The notes below the pieces were generated by a model. That model saw nothing but the letters and a program-made list of their open reading frames with translations. It was not told the origin of the DNA and did no database searches. A stretch of DNA of 15,703 nucleotides from an uncultured Kangiella sp. (GTDB taxonomy: Bacteria > Pseudomonadota > Gammaproteobacteria > Enterobacterales > DSM-103792), in assembly GCA_946480585.1 (NCBI GenBank), contig CAMLKQ010000015.1:1-15703 (forward strand), written 5' to 3'. A program made the translations under genes and the position numbers. This document shows positions 1 to 6,688 of this stretch, piece after piece (positions within the stretch are counted from its first letter, which is position 1; each line of letters opens with the position of its first letter).

Positions 1-92
1 AGCGAATCGCCGACCACCAGCACGGTGTTGGCAAAGGCGGTCAGTGGTTGCAGCAAAAGGGTCAGGACGACGAGCGACAAACGAATCAGCAT
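1..92 (-). CDS. tesA: TesA-type GDSL esterase/thioesterase, 5' end only (cut by window edge)
   Basis: Thirty complete codons are visible, read leftwards from an ATG at 92-90. The product starts MLIRLSLVVLTLLL, a short hydrophobic signal peptide ending near the TAFA at residues 18-21, so it is probably exported to the periplasm. It continues NTVLVVGDS and then a CT that can only encode Leu, giving the GDSL block with the nucleophilic Ser at residue 30. E. coli TesA has the same arrangement (ADTLLILGDSL just after its signal peptide). TesA is acyl-CoA thioesterase I/protease I/lysophospholipase L1, a periplasmic SGNH hydrolase. In E. coli it lies divergently next to ybbAP, and ybbAP is present in this window at 6689-9909, which supports the call. 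Another secreted GDSL arylesterase cannot be excluded from 30 residues. Confidence 0.82.
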   Translation of the reverse strand, partial: MLIRLSLVVLTLLLQPLTAFANTVLVVGDS

Positions 93-133
93 CACGGACG
101 GTACCTGAATGGGAAGTTGCTTGATGGTACGTG

Positions 134-163
134 ATTTGACCTCGTCCGGACGCCTTCGTGCAA
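134..163 (-). promoter_or_regulatory. Possible sigma70 promoter for tesA
   Basis: On the minus strand a TTGCAC (163-158) is followed after 18 nt by TCAAAT (139-134), which would start transcription roughly 35 nt before the tesA ATG. Both hexamers match the consensus only partly, so this is a weak, context-based proposal. Confidence 0.25.
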
Positions 164-307
164 CGGTCACCACCGGGACAAAGCGTGAGCAAATGTGACG
201 GCCGGGCGGTGCTGGTTCACAATCTCTCCACGCTGTCTGCTCGCTTGCTATGCAATGCTGGCGCCTACTGTCTCTGCCAATCGGCATCTGCATTGAAGGA
301 GACAGCA

Positions 308-724
308 ATGAACACGCGCAAGCAATGGTACGCCCCGCTGGCGATCACCCTGTTGGTGGCGGCACCGGTCGCACTGGCGGGCAAAGACCGCGATCACGGC
401 GATGGTTTTGGCCCTGGCGGCGGCTTCATGGCACAGGCGGTGGAGGCCTGTGTTGGCAAATCCGCCGGCGCCGAGGTGACCCTGACCGGCCGCGACGGCG
501 TCACGATGGCGGCCGTCTGCACCGAACGACCGGCCCAGCTGGTGGCGATGCCGAAAGCGCATCTGGAGCGGCTGGCGCAGGCCAAGACGGCCTGCAACGG
601 GCTCGCGCAGGGCGCCGCGGCGGTGGTGAGTTTGCCGGATGGCCGCAATGTGGCGGCGACCTGTCAGCTGCGTCACGGTGAGTTGCTCGCGGTGCCAACC
701 GAGCGCCCACGCCGGCCGCGCTGA
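308..724 (+). CDS. Small secreted protein with two 48-residue cysteine repeats, function unknown
   Basis: The 138-residue product begins with a clear signal peptide (MNTRKQWYAPLAITLLVAAP, cleavage likely after the ALA at 22-24), so it should be periplasmic. I chose the ATG at 308 because AGGAG lies 6 nt upstream (297-301) and the signal peptide begins exactly there; an in-frame upstream extension has neither. After a Gly/Asp/His-rich linker (25-40) come two copies of one unit, residues 46-82 and 94-130. They align without gaps at a 48-residue offset with 14 of 37 identities. The shared pattern is AC-x-G-x3-GA, then DG, AA-x-C, L-x-A-x-P. The four cysteines are C48, C71, C96 and C119, so each repeat spaces its pair by exactly 23 residues, suggesting one disulfide or metal site per repeat. 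I recognise no named family. Its place in front of baeSR suggests an envelope-stress role, which is inference. Confidence 0.8.
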   Translation: MNTRKQWYAPLAITLLVAAPVALAGKDRDHGDGFGPGGGFMAQAVEACVGKSAGAEVTLTGRDGVTMAAVCTERPAQLVAMPKAHLERLAQAKTACNGLAQGAAAVVSLPDGRNVAATCQLRHGELLAVPTERPRRPR

Positions 725-751
725 ACTTGCGCGCGTTGTGCCGGATTGCCG

Positions 752-775
752 ACAACCCGCCCGCTGGCGGGTTGT
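752..775 (+). terminator. Terminator-like hairpin between the small secreted protein and baeS
   Basis: A perfect 10-bp stem, ACAACCCGCC (752-761) and GGCGGGTTGT (766-775), encloses a 4-nt CGCT loop and is followed by TCGGTTGG. The GC-rich core and T-rich 3' flank look like an intrinsic terminator, though without a clean T-run. Between two genes of one strand it could act as a partial terminator, keeping the sensor kinase at lower level than the small protein. Confidence 0.5.
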
Positions 776-800
776 TCGGTTGGCAGCGCGCGTGTTTTCA

Positions 801-822
801 CGCGCAAAGAACGCGCAAAGAA
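801..822 (+). repeat. Perfect 11-bp tandem repeat upstream of baeS (candidate response-regulator site)
   Basis: CGCGCAAAGAA occurs twice head to tail (801-811 and 812-822), ending 15 nt before the baeS ATG. The first copy overlaps the right arm of a 7-bp hairpin, GCGCGTG (788-794) with CACGCGC (799-805) and a TTTT loop. Direct repeats with 11-bp spacing are the usual half-site geometry of OmpR/PhoB-family regulators, to which BaeR belongs, but the sequence does not resemble the E. coli BaeR box. The position, close to the start codon, would be unusual for an activator site. Confidence 0.4.
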
Positions 823-837
823 CTGGGAGTCTCACGC

Positions 838-2271
838 ATGGCGCGCCTGTCGCTGACAATGCGTTTTTTTCTGGCGCTGGCCGCGCTGACCTTGGCATTG
901 ATCATCTTGCCGGCGCTTGCTGTTCGCTGGAGCGTACGTCACGACATCGTCGATTATTTTCAGCGGCGCGAATTTGCCCGCCTGCAACCGTTGCAGGAAT
1001 TGCTCATCGAGCAATGGGCGGTCGAGCAGAGCTGGCAATTTCTGCAGGCTGATTCAGGTCGGCTGCCGCAGTTGATTCAGCAGAGCGGCATCAACGAACG
1101 GCGTTTGCTGCGCTGGCCACGGCCGACCGAACGCCAGATGCCAGCTCCGCCCGGTGAAAGTGAACCGCCGCCGCTGCACCACCGTCTGCAGATTGTCGAT
1201 GTCGAGGGCCGGCTGGTGGTGGGGCATGCGCCGCCGCCGGGCGTTACACTCGCTCGGCAACCGCTGGAATGGCAGGGCCGCCCGATCGGCGAGCTGCGCT
1301 TGTTCATTCCGCCGTTTGTCCGTGACGGGCTCGAGCAGCGTTTTCTCAGCGGCCAGCTGAATACCTTGCTGGTGATTTCCGGGGTTGCGATGTTGCTCGC
1401 GCTGGCGGTCGCCTGGTGGCTCGGCCGGGGTCTGGCTCGTCCAATTCTGTCGGTGGCCGGCACCGTGCGCGAACTTGCGCAAGGCAAGCTGGAGGCGCGC
1501 ACGGCGGTACGCAGTCAGGACGAGATCGGCGCGCTGGCGCGCGATGTTGATCGTTTGGCGGAAACGCTGACTGCCAACGAAAAACTGCGCCGCGAATCAA
1601 TGGCCGATATCTCGCACGAATTCCGCACGCCGCTGGCGCTGATGCAGGGCAAGATTGAAGCGATGCAGGACGGCGTGTTGCCGTCCGATGCCGCCGCCTT
1701 GCACAGTCTGCACGATGCCACCTTGCGGCTCAGTCGCATGGTCGACGATCTCTATCACGTTGCCTTGGCCGATACCGGCGCGCTGCGTCTGGAATGGCAA
1801 ACGGTTGACCTGCACGCGCTGCTGGCGCAGGCGCTGCAGGACAATGCCGCGCAAATTGCGGCGGCGGGTTTGCAGGTGCAGTTGGTAGGCGAAGAGACGC
1901 TGTCGCTGCGTGCTGATCGTCAACGCTTGCGGCAAGTCATCGACAATTTGTTGCACAACAGCTGCCGCTACACCAACGCTGGCGGCCAGATCCGGGTGAC
2001 GCTGCAGCGGCAGGGTGATCAGCTGGTGCTGGTCGTGGAAGATTCCGCGCCCGGGGTGCCAGCGGCGGCGTTGCCGCACTTGTTCGAACGGTTTTTCCGC
2101 GTTGAAGGCTCGCGCAGCCGCGATGCCGGTGGTAGCGGGCTTGGGCTCAGCGTCGTCAAGGCGATCATCCAGGCGCACGGCGGCCAGATCAGCGCGGCGC
2201 CGTCGGCACTTGGCGGCCTCGCGATCCGCATTGAACTGCCCTTGAATACCGAGACGGAGCCGACCGCATGA
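838..2271 (+). CDS. baeS: BaeS-like envelope-stress sensor histidine kinase
   Basis: A 477-residue inner-membrane sensor kinase. Transmembrane segment 1 is at about residues 9-30 and segment 2 at about 174-196. The periplasmic loop between them is about 140 residues and has a Pro-rich stretch near 95-120. A HAMP linker follows, then the dimerisation helix with the phosphoacceptor H260 in DISHEFRTPLAL. The ATPase domain has N374 in NLLHNSCRYT, a G1 box DSAPGVP (402-408), an LFERFFR F-box, and GGSGLGL (431-437). BaeS-like details are the I/KIEAMQDGV after the H-box, the DSAPGV form of G1, and the RVEGSRSR run before G2. I start it at the ATG at 838, with GGGAG 8 nt upstream and the hydrophobic segment right after; an in-frame start 37 codons earlier lacks both. 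The last codons overlap the regulator gene by ATGA. It would autophosphorylate on envelope damage and pass the phosphate to the adjacent regulator. Confidence 0.93.
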   Translation: MARLSLTMRFFLALAALTLALIILPALAVRWSVRHDIVDYFQRREFARLQPLQELLIEQWAVEQSWQFLQADSGRLPQLIQQSGINERRLLRWPRPTERQMPAPPGESEPPPLHHRLQIVDVEGRLVVGHAPPPGVTLARQPLEWQGRPIGELRLFIPPFVRDGLEQRFLSGQLNTLLVISGVAMLLALAVAWWLGRGLARPILSVAGTVRELAQGKLEARTAVRSQDEIGALARDVDRLAETLTANEKLRRESMADISHEFRTPLALMQGKIEAMQDGVLPSDAAALHSLHDATLRLSRMVDDLYHVALADTGALRLEWQTVDLHALLAQALQDNAAQIAAAGLQVQLVGEETLSLRADRQRLRQVIDNLLHNSCRYTNAGGQIRVTLQRQGDQLVLVVEDSAPGVPAAALPHLFERFFRVEGSRSRDAGGSGLGLSVVKAIIQAHGGQISAAPSALGGLAIRIELPLNTETEPTA

Positions 2272-2969
2272 GCAGCGATGTCCGGGTCTGGATTGTGGAA
2301 GACGAAGTCGAGTTGGCCGAGTTGCTGGCGGGCTATCTGCGCCGCGAAGGTTATCAGGTCGAGCTCATGCACCGCGGCGATGGCGTGCTCAGTCGCTTGC
2401 GCCAGCAGCCGCCGTCCATTCTGCTACTTGATGTGATGTTGCCCGGTCAGGACGGATTGAGCATTTGCCGTGAATTGCGCCAGTTTTCCCAGCTGCCGGT
2501 GTTGATGCTGACGGCTCGCGTTGAAGAAATCGATCGCCTGCTTGGTCTCGAACTCGGCGCCGACGATTACCTGTGCAAACCCTACAGCCCGCGCGAAGTC
2601 GTCGCCCGGGTGAAGGCGCTGCTGCGCCGGGTACAACCGACGTTTGGTCAGGGCATGCTGCCGTCGTCACGCCTGCAGTTCGACGACGCCGCGCTGGCGG
2701 CTCGGTTCGATGGTGCGCTGCTCGATTTGACCGTGGTCGAGTACCGCTTGCTGCGCCAATTGGCAAGCCATCCGGGCCGCATTTATTCCCGCCAGCAACT
2801 GCTGGATGCGGCCCACGATGAGCACCGGGTGGTGACCGAACGCACCGTCGATTCCCATATCAAGAACCTGCGCCGGAAGCTGCGCGACGCGCAAGCCAGT
2901 GAAGATGAGTTGATTCATTCGGTATATGGCGTGGGCTACAAGTTTGACGAAACCCTGGCGGCGCGCTGA
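2268..2969 (+). CDS. baeR: BaeR-like OmpR-family response regulator
   Basis: A 233-residue two-domain DNA-binding regulator. The receiver domain (about 1-120) has the acidic pair E11/D12, phosphoacceptor D55 in LLLDVMLPG, T82 in LMLTARVEE and K104 in CKPYSP. The stretch EEIDRLLGLELGADDYLCKP followed by YSPREVVARVK is almost identical to E. coli BaeR, which makes the assignment specific rather than generic OmpR. The C-terminal winged helix (about 130-230) carries LDLT-x2-E-x-RLL and the recognition region RTVDSHIKNLRRKL, then SVYGVGYKF. Its ATG overlaps the baeS stop, so the pair is translationally coupled. In E. coli BaeR activates spy, mdtABC and acrD. Here the genes directly downstream are an ABC-type exporter and its adaptor, which are the obvious candidate targets (inference). 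Confidence 0.95.
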   Translation: MSSDVRVWIVEDEVELAELLAGYLRREGYQVELMHRGDGVLSRLRQQPPSILLLDVMLPGQDGLSICRELRQFSQLPVLMLTARVEEIDRLLGLELGADDYLCKPYSPREVVARVKALLRRVQPTFGQGMLPSSRLQFDDAALAARFDGALLDLTVVEYRLLRQLASHPGRIYSRQQLLDAAHDEHRVVTERTVDSHIKNLRRKLRDAQASEDELIHSVYGVGYKFDETLAAR

Positions 2970-2992
2970 GCGCCGCTGAATTGGAGCAGAAG

Positions 2993-4501
2993 ATGTCGGA
3001 AGTGTTGTCAGGTTCTCCGGTCGCTGACGCAGCGCTGGGTGCGCTGCCGTCGCGGCGCTCGCGTTCGCTGTTTCGTTGGTGGTTGCTCGCATTGCTGCTG
3101 ATGGCGGCGCTGCTGAGCTGGTGGTTCTGGCCAGCCGGCGAGGCCGCGCCGGCATACAAAACCGCGACGGTCGACCGGGGGCCGGTGATTCGGCAAGTGT
3201 CGGTGGTCGGCACGCTCAATCCGGTCGCCACCGTTGAAGTCGGTGCGCAAGTGTCGGGGCAAATTATCGAGTTGCTCGCCGACTTCAATTCGGTAGTCAA
3301 GAAAGGCCAGATCCTCGCCAAGCTCAATCCGAAACAAATCAACGCCAAGATCCAGCAGGCCGAAGCCGATCTGGCGATTGCCCGCGCCAACCTCAGCTCA
3401 GCGAAAGCGGCGCTGCTGGAAGCGCAAGTGAGCCAGAAAGATGCTGAGCGGCAGTTGCAGCGGGCGCGTGATCTCTATGGCCGCAAACTGCTGGCGGAAA
3501 CCGATGTCGAAGCCGCGGCGTTGAAAGCGGAACAAGCGGTCGCGCAGCTCGCCAGTCGCAGCGCCAGCGTCGAAGTGGCGCAGGCAAGCATCCGTCAGCG
3601 CGAAGCGGCGCTGACCGATGCCCAGACCAATCTGGAATACACCATCATCCGGGCGCCGGTGGCGGGCATGGTCATTCAGCGCAAGGTCAATGTCGGCCAG
3701 ACACTGGTTTCGAACATGCAGACGCCGGTGCTGTTCGTGATTGCCGAAGCGCTCGAACAAATGCAGCTCGAAGCGAGTGTCGATGAAGCCGATATTGGTG
3801 TCGTCGAAGTCGGCCAGCCGGTCAGCTTTACCGTCGATGCCTTTGGCGAGCAGAAATTTGCCGGTGAAGTCGCGTCGGTGCGGATGGTGCCCACCTCGGT
3901 GCAAAACGTCGTGACCTACACCGTGATCATCCGGGTCAGCAATGCCAACCAGCGCCTGCTGCCCGGCATGACGGCGAATGCCAACATCGAAATCGCTCGG
4001 CTCGACGATACGCTACGGGTGCCGAACGCCGCGCTGCGTTTTCAGCCGGAGGCGACCGAAACCGCTGGCGGCAATGCTGCCCGTAACGGTGGCGGCATGA
4101 TCGAACGCTTTGCCAGCCAACTCGAACTGGATGCGGCCCAGAAAGCGAGCCTGCAGAAGCGCTTGCAGGCGGTGATGAGTCAGCAGAACAGCATGCCGCC
4201 GCCACCGGGTGCCAGCGGTGGTAGTGCCAGTGCCAGCGGCGGCGGTCGCGGTGCGTTTCGTGAAGTGTTGAAAGCGTTCCGCACTGAACTGCGGCCGGAT
4301 CAGCAGGGCAAACTCGATGCGCTGCTGGCGGAGTGGGGCGGTGGCAATCGCAAGCGGATTTGGCTGCTTGATGCCGAGGACCGCTTGCAACCGGTACCGG
4401 TTCGGCTCGGCGCCAGCGATGACAGCTACACCGCCATCACCGGTGGCGATCTCACCGAAGGTGCGCGAGTGGTGATCGGGCGCGAGCGGCCGGCATCATG
4501 A
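2993..4501 (+). CDS. MacA-like periplasmic adaptor of an ABC exporter, with an inserted Spy/CpxP-like LTxxQ segment
   Basis: A 502-residue membrane-fusion protein. A single N-terminal membrane anchor (about 27-47) is followed by a lipoyl/barrel-sandwich half-motif (GAQVSGQIIEL), a long Ala/Gln/Glu-rich coiled-coil hairpin (about 120-210), the second lipoyl half (IRAPVAGMVIQRKVNVGQTL) and a beta-barrel domain ending near RLLPGMTANANIEI. The ATG at 2993 is preferred because GGAG lies 6 nt upstream; a TTG in frame at 2981 would place that site inside the gene. Between the beta-barrel and the last strands, residues 369-448 form an extra helical segment not expected in a standard MacA. It has L379-D-A-A-Q383 and L433-R-P-D-Q437, both fitting the LTxxQ pattern, joined by a Pro/Gly/Ser linker (402-420). 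Canonical E. coli MacA is about 370 residues, so this protein is about 130 longer. The stop overlaps the ATPase start by ATGA. Confidence 0.9.
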   Translation: MSEVLSGSPVADAALGALPSRRSRSLFRWWLLALLLMAALLSWWFWPAGEAAPAYKTATVDRGPVIRQVSVVGTLNPVATVEVGAQVSGQIIELLADFNSVVKKGQILAKLNPKQINAKIQQAEADLAIARANLSSAKAALLEAQVSQKDAERQLQRARDLYGRKLLAETDVEAAALKAEQAVAQLASRSASVEVAQASIRQREAALTDAQTNLEYTIIRAPVAGMVIQRKVNVGQTLVSNMQTPVLFVIAEALEQMQLEASVDEADIGVVEVGQPVSFTVDAFGEQKFAGEVASVRMVPTSVQNVVTYTVIIRVSNANQRLLPGMTANANIEIARLDDTLRVPNAALRFQPEATETAGGNAARNGGGMIERFASQLELDAAQKASLQKRLQAVMSQQNSMPPPPGASGGSASASGGGRGAFREVLKAFRTELRPDQQGKLDALLAEWGGGNRKRIWLLDAEDRLQPVPVRLGASDDSYTAITGGDLTEGARVVIGRERPAS

Positions 4502-5244
4502 CTGGCATCCGTACCGGCCACAGTACCGGGTTCAGTGCTGGGACAGCGACACCCTTGATTCGGGTGCAGGATCTGCGCAAGGTGTATCGCAACGGTGAGC
4601 AGGAAACTGTTGCGCTGGCCGGCGTCAGCACCACGATTGAAGCCGGTGAATATGTCGCGATTGTCGGCGCCTCCGGCTCCGGCAAATCGACTTTCATGAC
4701 GCTGATTGGTTTGCTCGATCAGGCTACGTCAGGCCGTTACTGGCTGGACGGTCAGGACGTCACCGGATTGGATGTCAACACGCTGGCGGCGCTGCGTAAC
4801 CGTAGCTTCGGTTTTGTTTTCCAATCGTTTCATCTGTTGCCGCGTTTGAATGCGCTGGACAATGTGATCGTGCCGCTGCTTTATGCCGGCGTATCGCGCG
4901 ACGAGCGGCGAGAGCGTGCGTATGCCGCGTTGCAGGCAGTGGGCCTTGCCGATCGCTGGCAGCATTTGCCGAGTCAGTTGTCCGGCGGTCAGAACCAGCG
5001 CGTGGCCATTGCCCGCGCCATGGTCAATTCACCGCGCATCCTGCTCGCCGACGAGCCGACTGGCGCGCTCGATTCTCGCACCGGTCGCGATATTCTGGCG
5101 CTGTTCGAGCAACTTCAAGCGCGCGGCATTACCGTGATTCTGGTGACCCATGACAAAAGCGTGGCGGAACGGGCAGCGCGGCAAATCACCTTTCTCGATG
5201 GTCAGATCATCGCCGACAGCCGGTCGGTTGCGGAGGTCGCATGA
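4498..5244 (+). CDS. MacB-like ABC transporter ATP-binding protein (separate subunit)
   Basis: A 248-residue cytoplasmic ATPase of the MacB/LolD type. Visible motifs are Walker A GASGSGKST (57-65), Q-loop Q109 in FVFQSFHLLP, signature LSGGQNQR (161-168), Walker B ILLADEP (181-187) with catalytic E186, the D-loop ALD and the switch H218 in VTHD. The signature has Asn at the position that is usually Gln (LSGGQQQR). Residues 1-19 are an unusual Gly/Thr/Ser-rich extension before the ATPase fold, so the true start could be slightly further in; the ATG at 4498 overlaps the adaptor stop and fits coupled translation. It would pair with the permease directly downstream. In E. coli MacB both halves are one polypeptide, while here they are split, as is common elsewhere. 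Confidence 0.93.
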   Translation: MTGIRTGHSTGFSAGTATPLIRVQDLRKVYRNGEQETVALAGVSTTIEAGEYVAIVGASGSGKSTFMTLIGLLDQATSGRYWLDGQDVTGLDVNTLAALRNRSFGFVFQSFHLLPRLNALDNVIVPLLYAGVSRDERRERAYAALQAVGLADRWQHLPSQLSGGQNQRVAIARAMVNSPRILLADEPTGALDSRTGRDILALFEQLQARGITVILVTHDKSVAERAARQITFLDGQIIADSRSVAEVA

Positions 5245-6470
5245 ATGCCAGCGATTACCTGACCAATGCGCTCGCGGCGCTGCGCGGCAACCCGCTGCGC
5301 AGCTTGTTGACCACGCTCGGTATTGTGTTTGGGGTGGCGTCATTGATCGCAATGATGGCGATCGGCAATGGCGCGACCGCACGCATCGACAAACTGATCC
5401 AGAGTTTTGGCAGCAACACGCTGACCATCACGCCTGGCTCGGCGCAATCGGGTGGCGCCCGTACCGGTGCCGGCAGCAAACCCAGCTTACGTGATCGCGA
5501 TGCCGCGGCGATTCTGCGCGAGGCCGACGGCGTCGTCGCGGTGTCGCCGCAGCTCAACACGGGCGGTCAGTTGATCGCTGGCAACCTGAACTGGTCCAGT
5601 CAGGTGCAGGGCGTGACGGCGGCGCATTTTGATGTCGCAAGCTGGACGCTGGCCGATGGCCGCCTGCTTGAACAGGCCGACAGTCGTAGCGCCGCCCGGG
5701 TGGCGGTGCTCGGGCAAACAGTCGCGCGCGAATTGTTTCCGGATCGCAGCCCGGTCGGTGAAAGCCTGCGCATCAATCGCAGCAATTTCACCGTGATCGG
5801 CGTGCTCGAAGCCAAGGGCCAGACCTCGTTTGGTCGCGATCAGGATGATGTGGTGTTTGTGCCGCTGGAATCGCTGCGTCGGCACCTGCTCGGCGATCCG
5901 TTGATGGCCGATGCGGTCGGCAGCTTGCTGGTCAAGGCCGCCGATGGCGTCAATCTCGATGAGCTGCAGTTGGCGCTCGGTGAAATCCTGCGCCAGAGCC
6001 ACCGGCTTAGCGCCAACGAAGAAGACGATTTTCGTATCCGCAATTTCGCCCAGACCGTAGCAGCGCGCAGCGAAACCCTGCGCATCATGACCGGCTTTCT
6101 GGCGATGGTGGCCGGCATTGCCTTGCTGGTCGGCGGCATCGGCATCATGAACATCATGCTGGTCACGGTGACCGAGCGCACCAAGGAAATTGGTCTGCGC
6201 ATGGCCGTTGGTGCGCCGCCGCGCGCGATTCTGATCCAGTTTGTCATCGAAGCGGCATTGCTGGCGTTCGCCGGCGGGCTCATTGGCGTGCTGCTTGGTG
6301 TGCTCGGTGCCTGGGGCGCTGGCAAACTGACCGGCATGGATGTGGTCCTTGATACCGGCAGCATCGCACTCGGCGCGGCGTCGTCGATCGCCACCGGCCT
6401 GTTCTTCGGCTATTACCCGGCGCTGCGGGCGTCGCGACTTAGCCCAATGGAGGCGCTGCGCACCGAATGA
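5241..6470 (+). CDS. MacB-like ABC transporter permease (FtsX fold)
   Basis: A 409-residue membrane subunit with the four-helix MacB topology. Helix 1 lies near residues 22-42 (LLTTLGIVFGVASLIAMMAI), followed by a large periplasmic domain of about 235 residues, then helices near 282-308, 330-355 and 370-395. The coupling region TVTERTKEIGLRMAVGA after helix 2 and the C-terminal YYPALRASRLSPMEALR are diagnostic of the MacB/FtsX permease family. The periplasmic part has a small Gly/Ser-rich loop (SAQSGGARTGAGS) near residues 70-83. The ATG overlaps the ATPase stop by ATGA. Together the ATPase, permease and adaptor would form an inner-membrane mechanotransmission pump that drives substrate from the periplasm through a TolC-like channel. 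The substrate cannot be read from the sequence; macrolides, peptides and lipids are all known for relatives. Confidence 0.93.
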   Translation: MNASDYLTNALAALRGNPLRSLLTTLGIVFGVASLIAMMAIGNGATARIDKLIQSFGSNTLTITPGSAQSGGARTGAGSKPSLRDRDAAAILREADGVVAVSPQLNTGGQLIAGNLNWSSQVQGVTAAHFDVASWTLADGRLLEQADSRSAARVAVLGQTVARELFPDRSPVGESLRINRSNFTVIGVLEAKGQTSFGRDQDDVVFVPLESLRRHLLGDPLMADAVGSLLVKAADGVNLDELQLALGEILRQSHRLSANEEDDFRIRNFAQTVAARSETLRIMTGFLAMVAGIALLVGGIGIMNIMLVTVTERTKEIGLRMAVGAPPRAILIQFVIEAALLAFAGGLIGVLLGVLGAWGAGKLTGMDVVLDTGSIALGAASSIATGLFFGYYPALRASRLSPMEALRTE

Positions 6471-6589
6471 GCCAGTCAAACGGTTGCTGCAAAGGTGTTG
6501 GCGTTAACCGGCGCTTGCGTTGACCGGTGCCGTTGCTGCGACCAGCAGCCATCTGTTCCGGCGGCGGCCTCGTAGAATACGCCAAGCTG

Positions 6590-6617
6590 CCGGTCAGAAC
6601 CTGTTACAACTGACCGG
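6590..6617. repeat. Inverted repeat CCGGTCAG/CTGACCGG upstream of ybbA
   Basis: Perfect 8-bp arms (6590-6597 and 6610-6617) are separated by 12 nt. A further copy, TGACCGGT, lies at 6521-6528, and TGACCGGT is repeated at 6611-6618, so three related units sit in the 218-nt gap between the exporter operon and ybbA. No T-run follows, so an operator is as likely as a terminator. A TAGAAT at 6573-6578 could be a -10 box but lacks a convincing -35. Confidence 0.4.
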
Positions 6618-6688
6618 TCGGGTTCGCTGCAGCCAACTCGTTATGCTGTGGTCTATGGCTAGTCTTTCGTGATCAGGAATCCCCTCTT

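Noticed and set aside
150..300. A sigma70 promoter for the small secreted gene (TTGCTA at 245-250, TACTGT at 266-271)
   Set aside because: The spacer is only 15 nt and both boxes are poor, so I do not list it as a feature.
158..307. A longer start for the small secreted protein, adding 50 residues
   Set aside because: The extension would bury the signal peptide inside the protein, and the good ribosome site lies at 297-301, just before the ATG at 308.
93..307. A match to the E. coli BaeR box in front of the small secreted gene
   Set aside because: I looked for a TCTCCAT-ATTGGC-like sequence on both strands and found none; only the loose CAAA direct repeat at 179-193 remains.
5487..6479. A 330-codon minus-strand frame opposite the MacB-like permease
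   Set aside because: Gln/His/Arg-rich composition typical of a shadow frame; the plus-strand permease has clear family motifs.
6535..6549. Short hairpin GCTGC-GACCA-GCAGC after the exporter operon as a terminator
   Set aside because: The stem is only 5 bp with no T-run; such short GC palindromes are expected by chance here.
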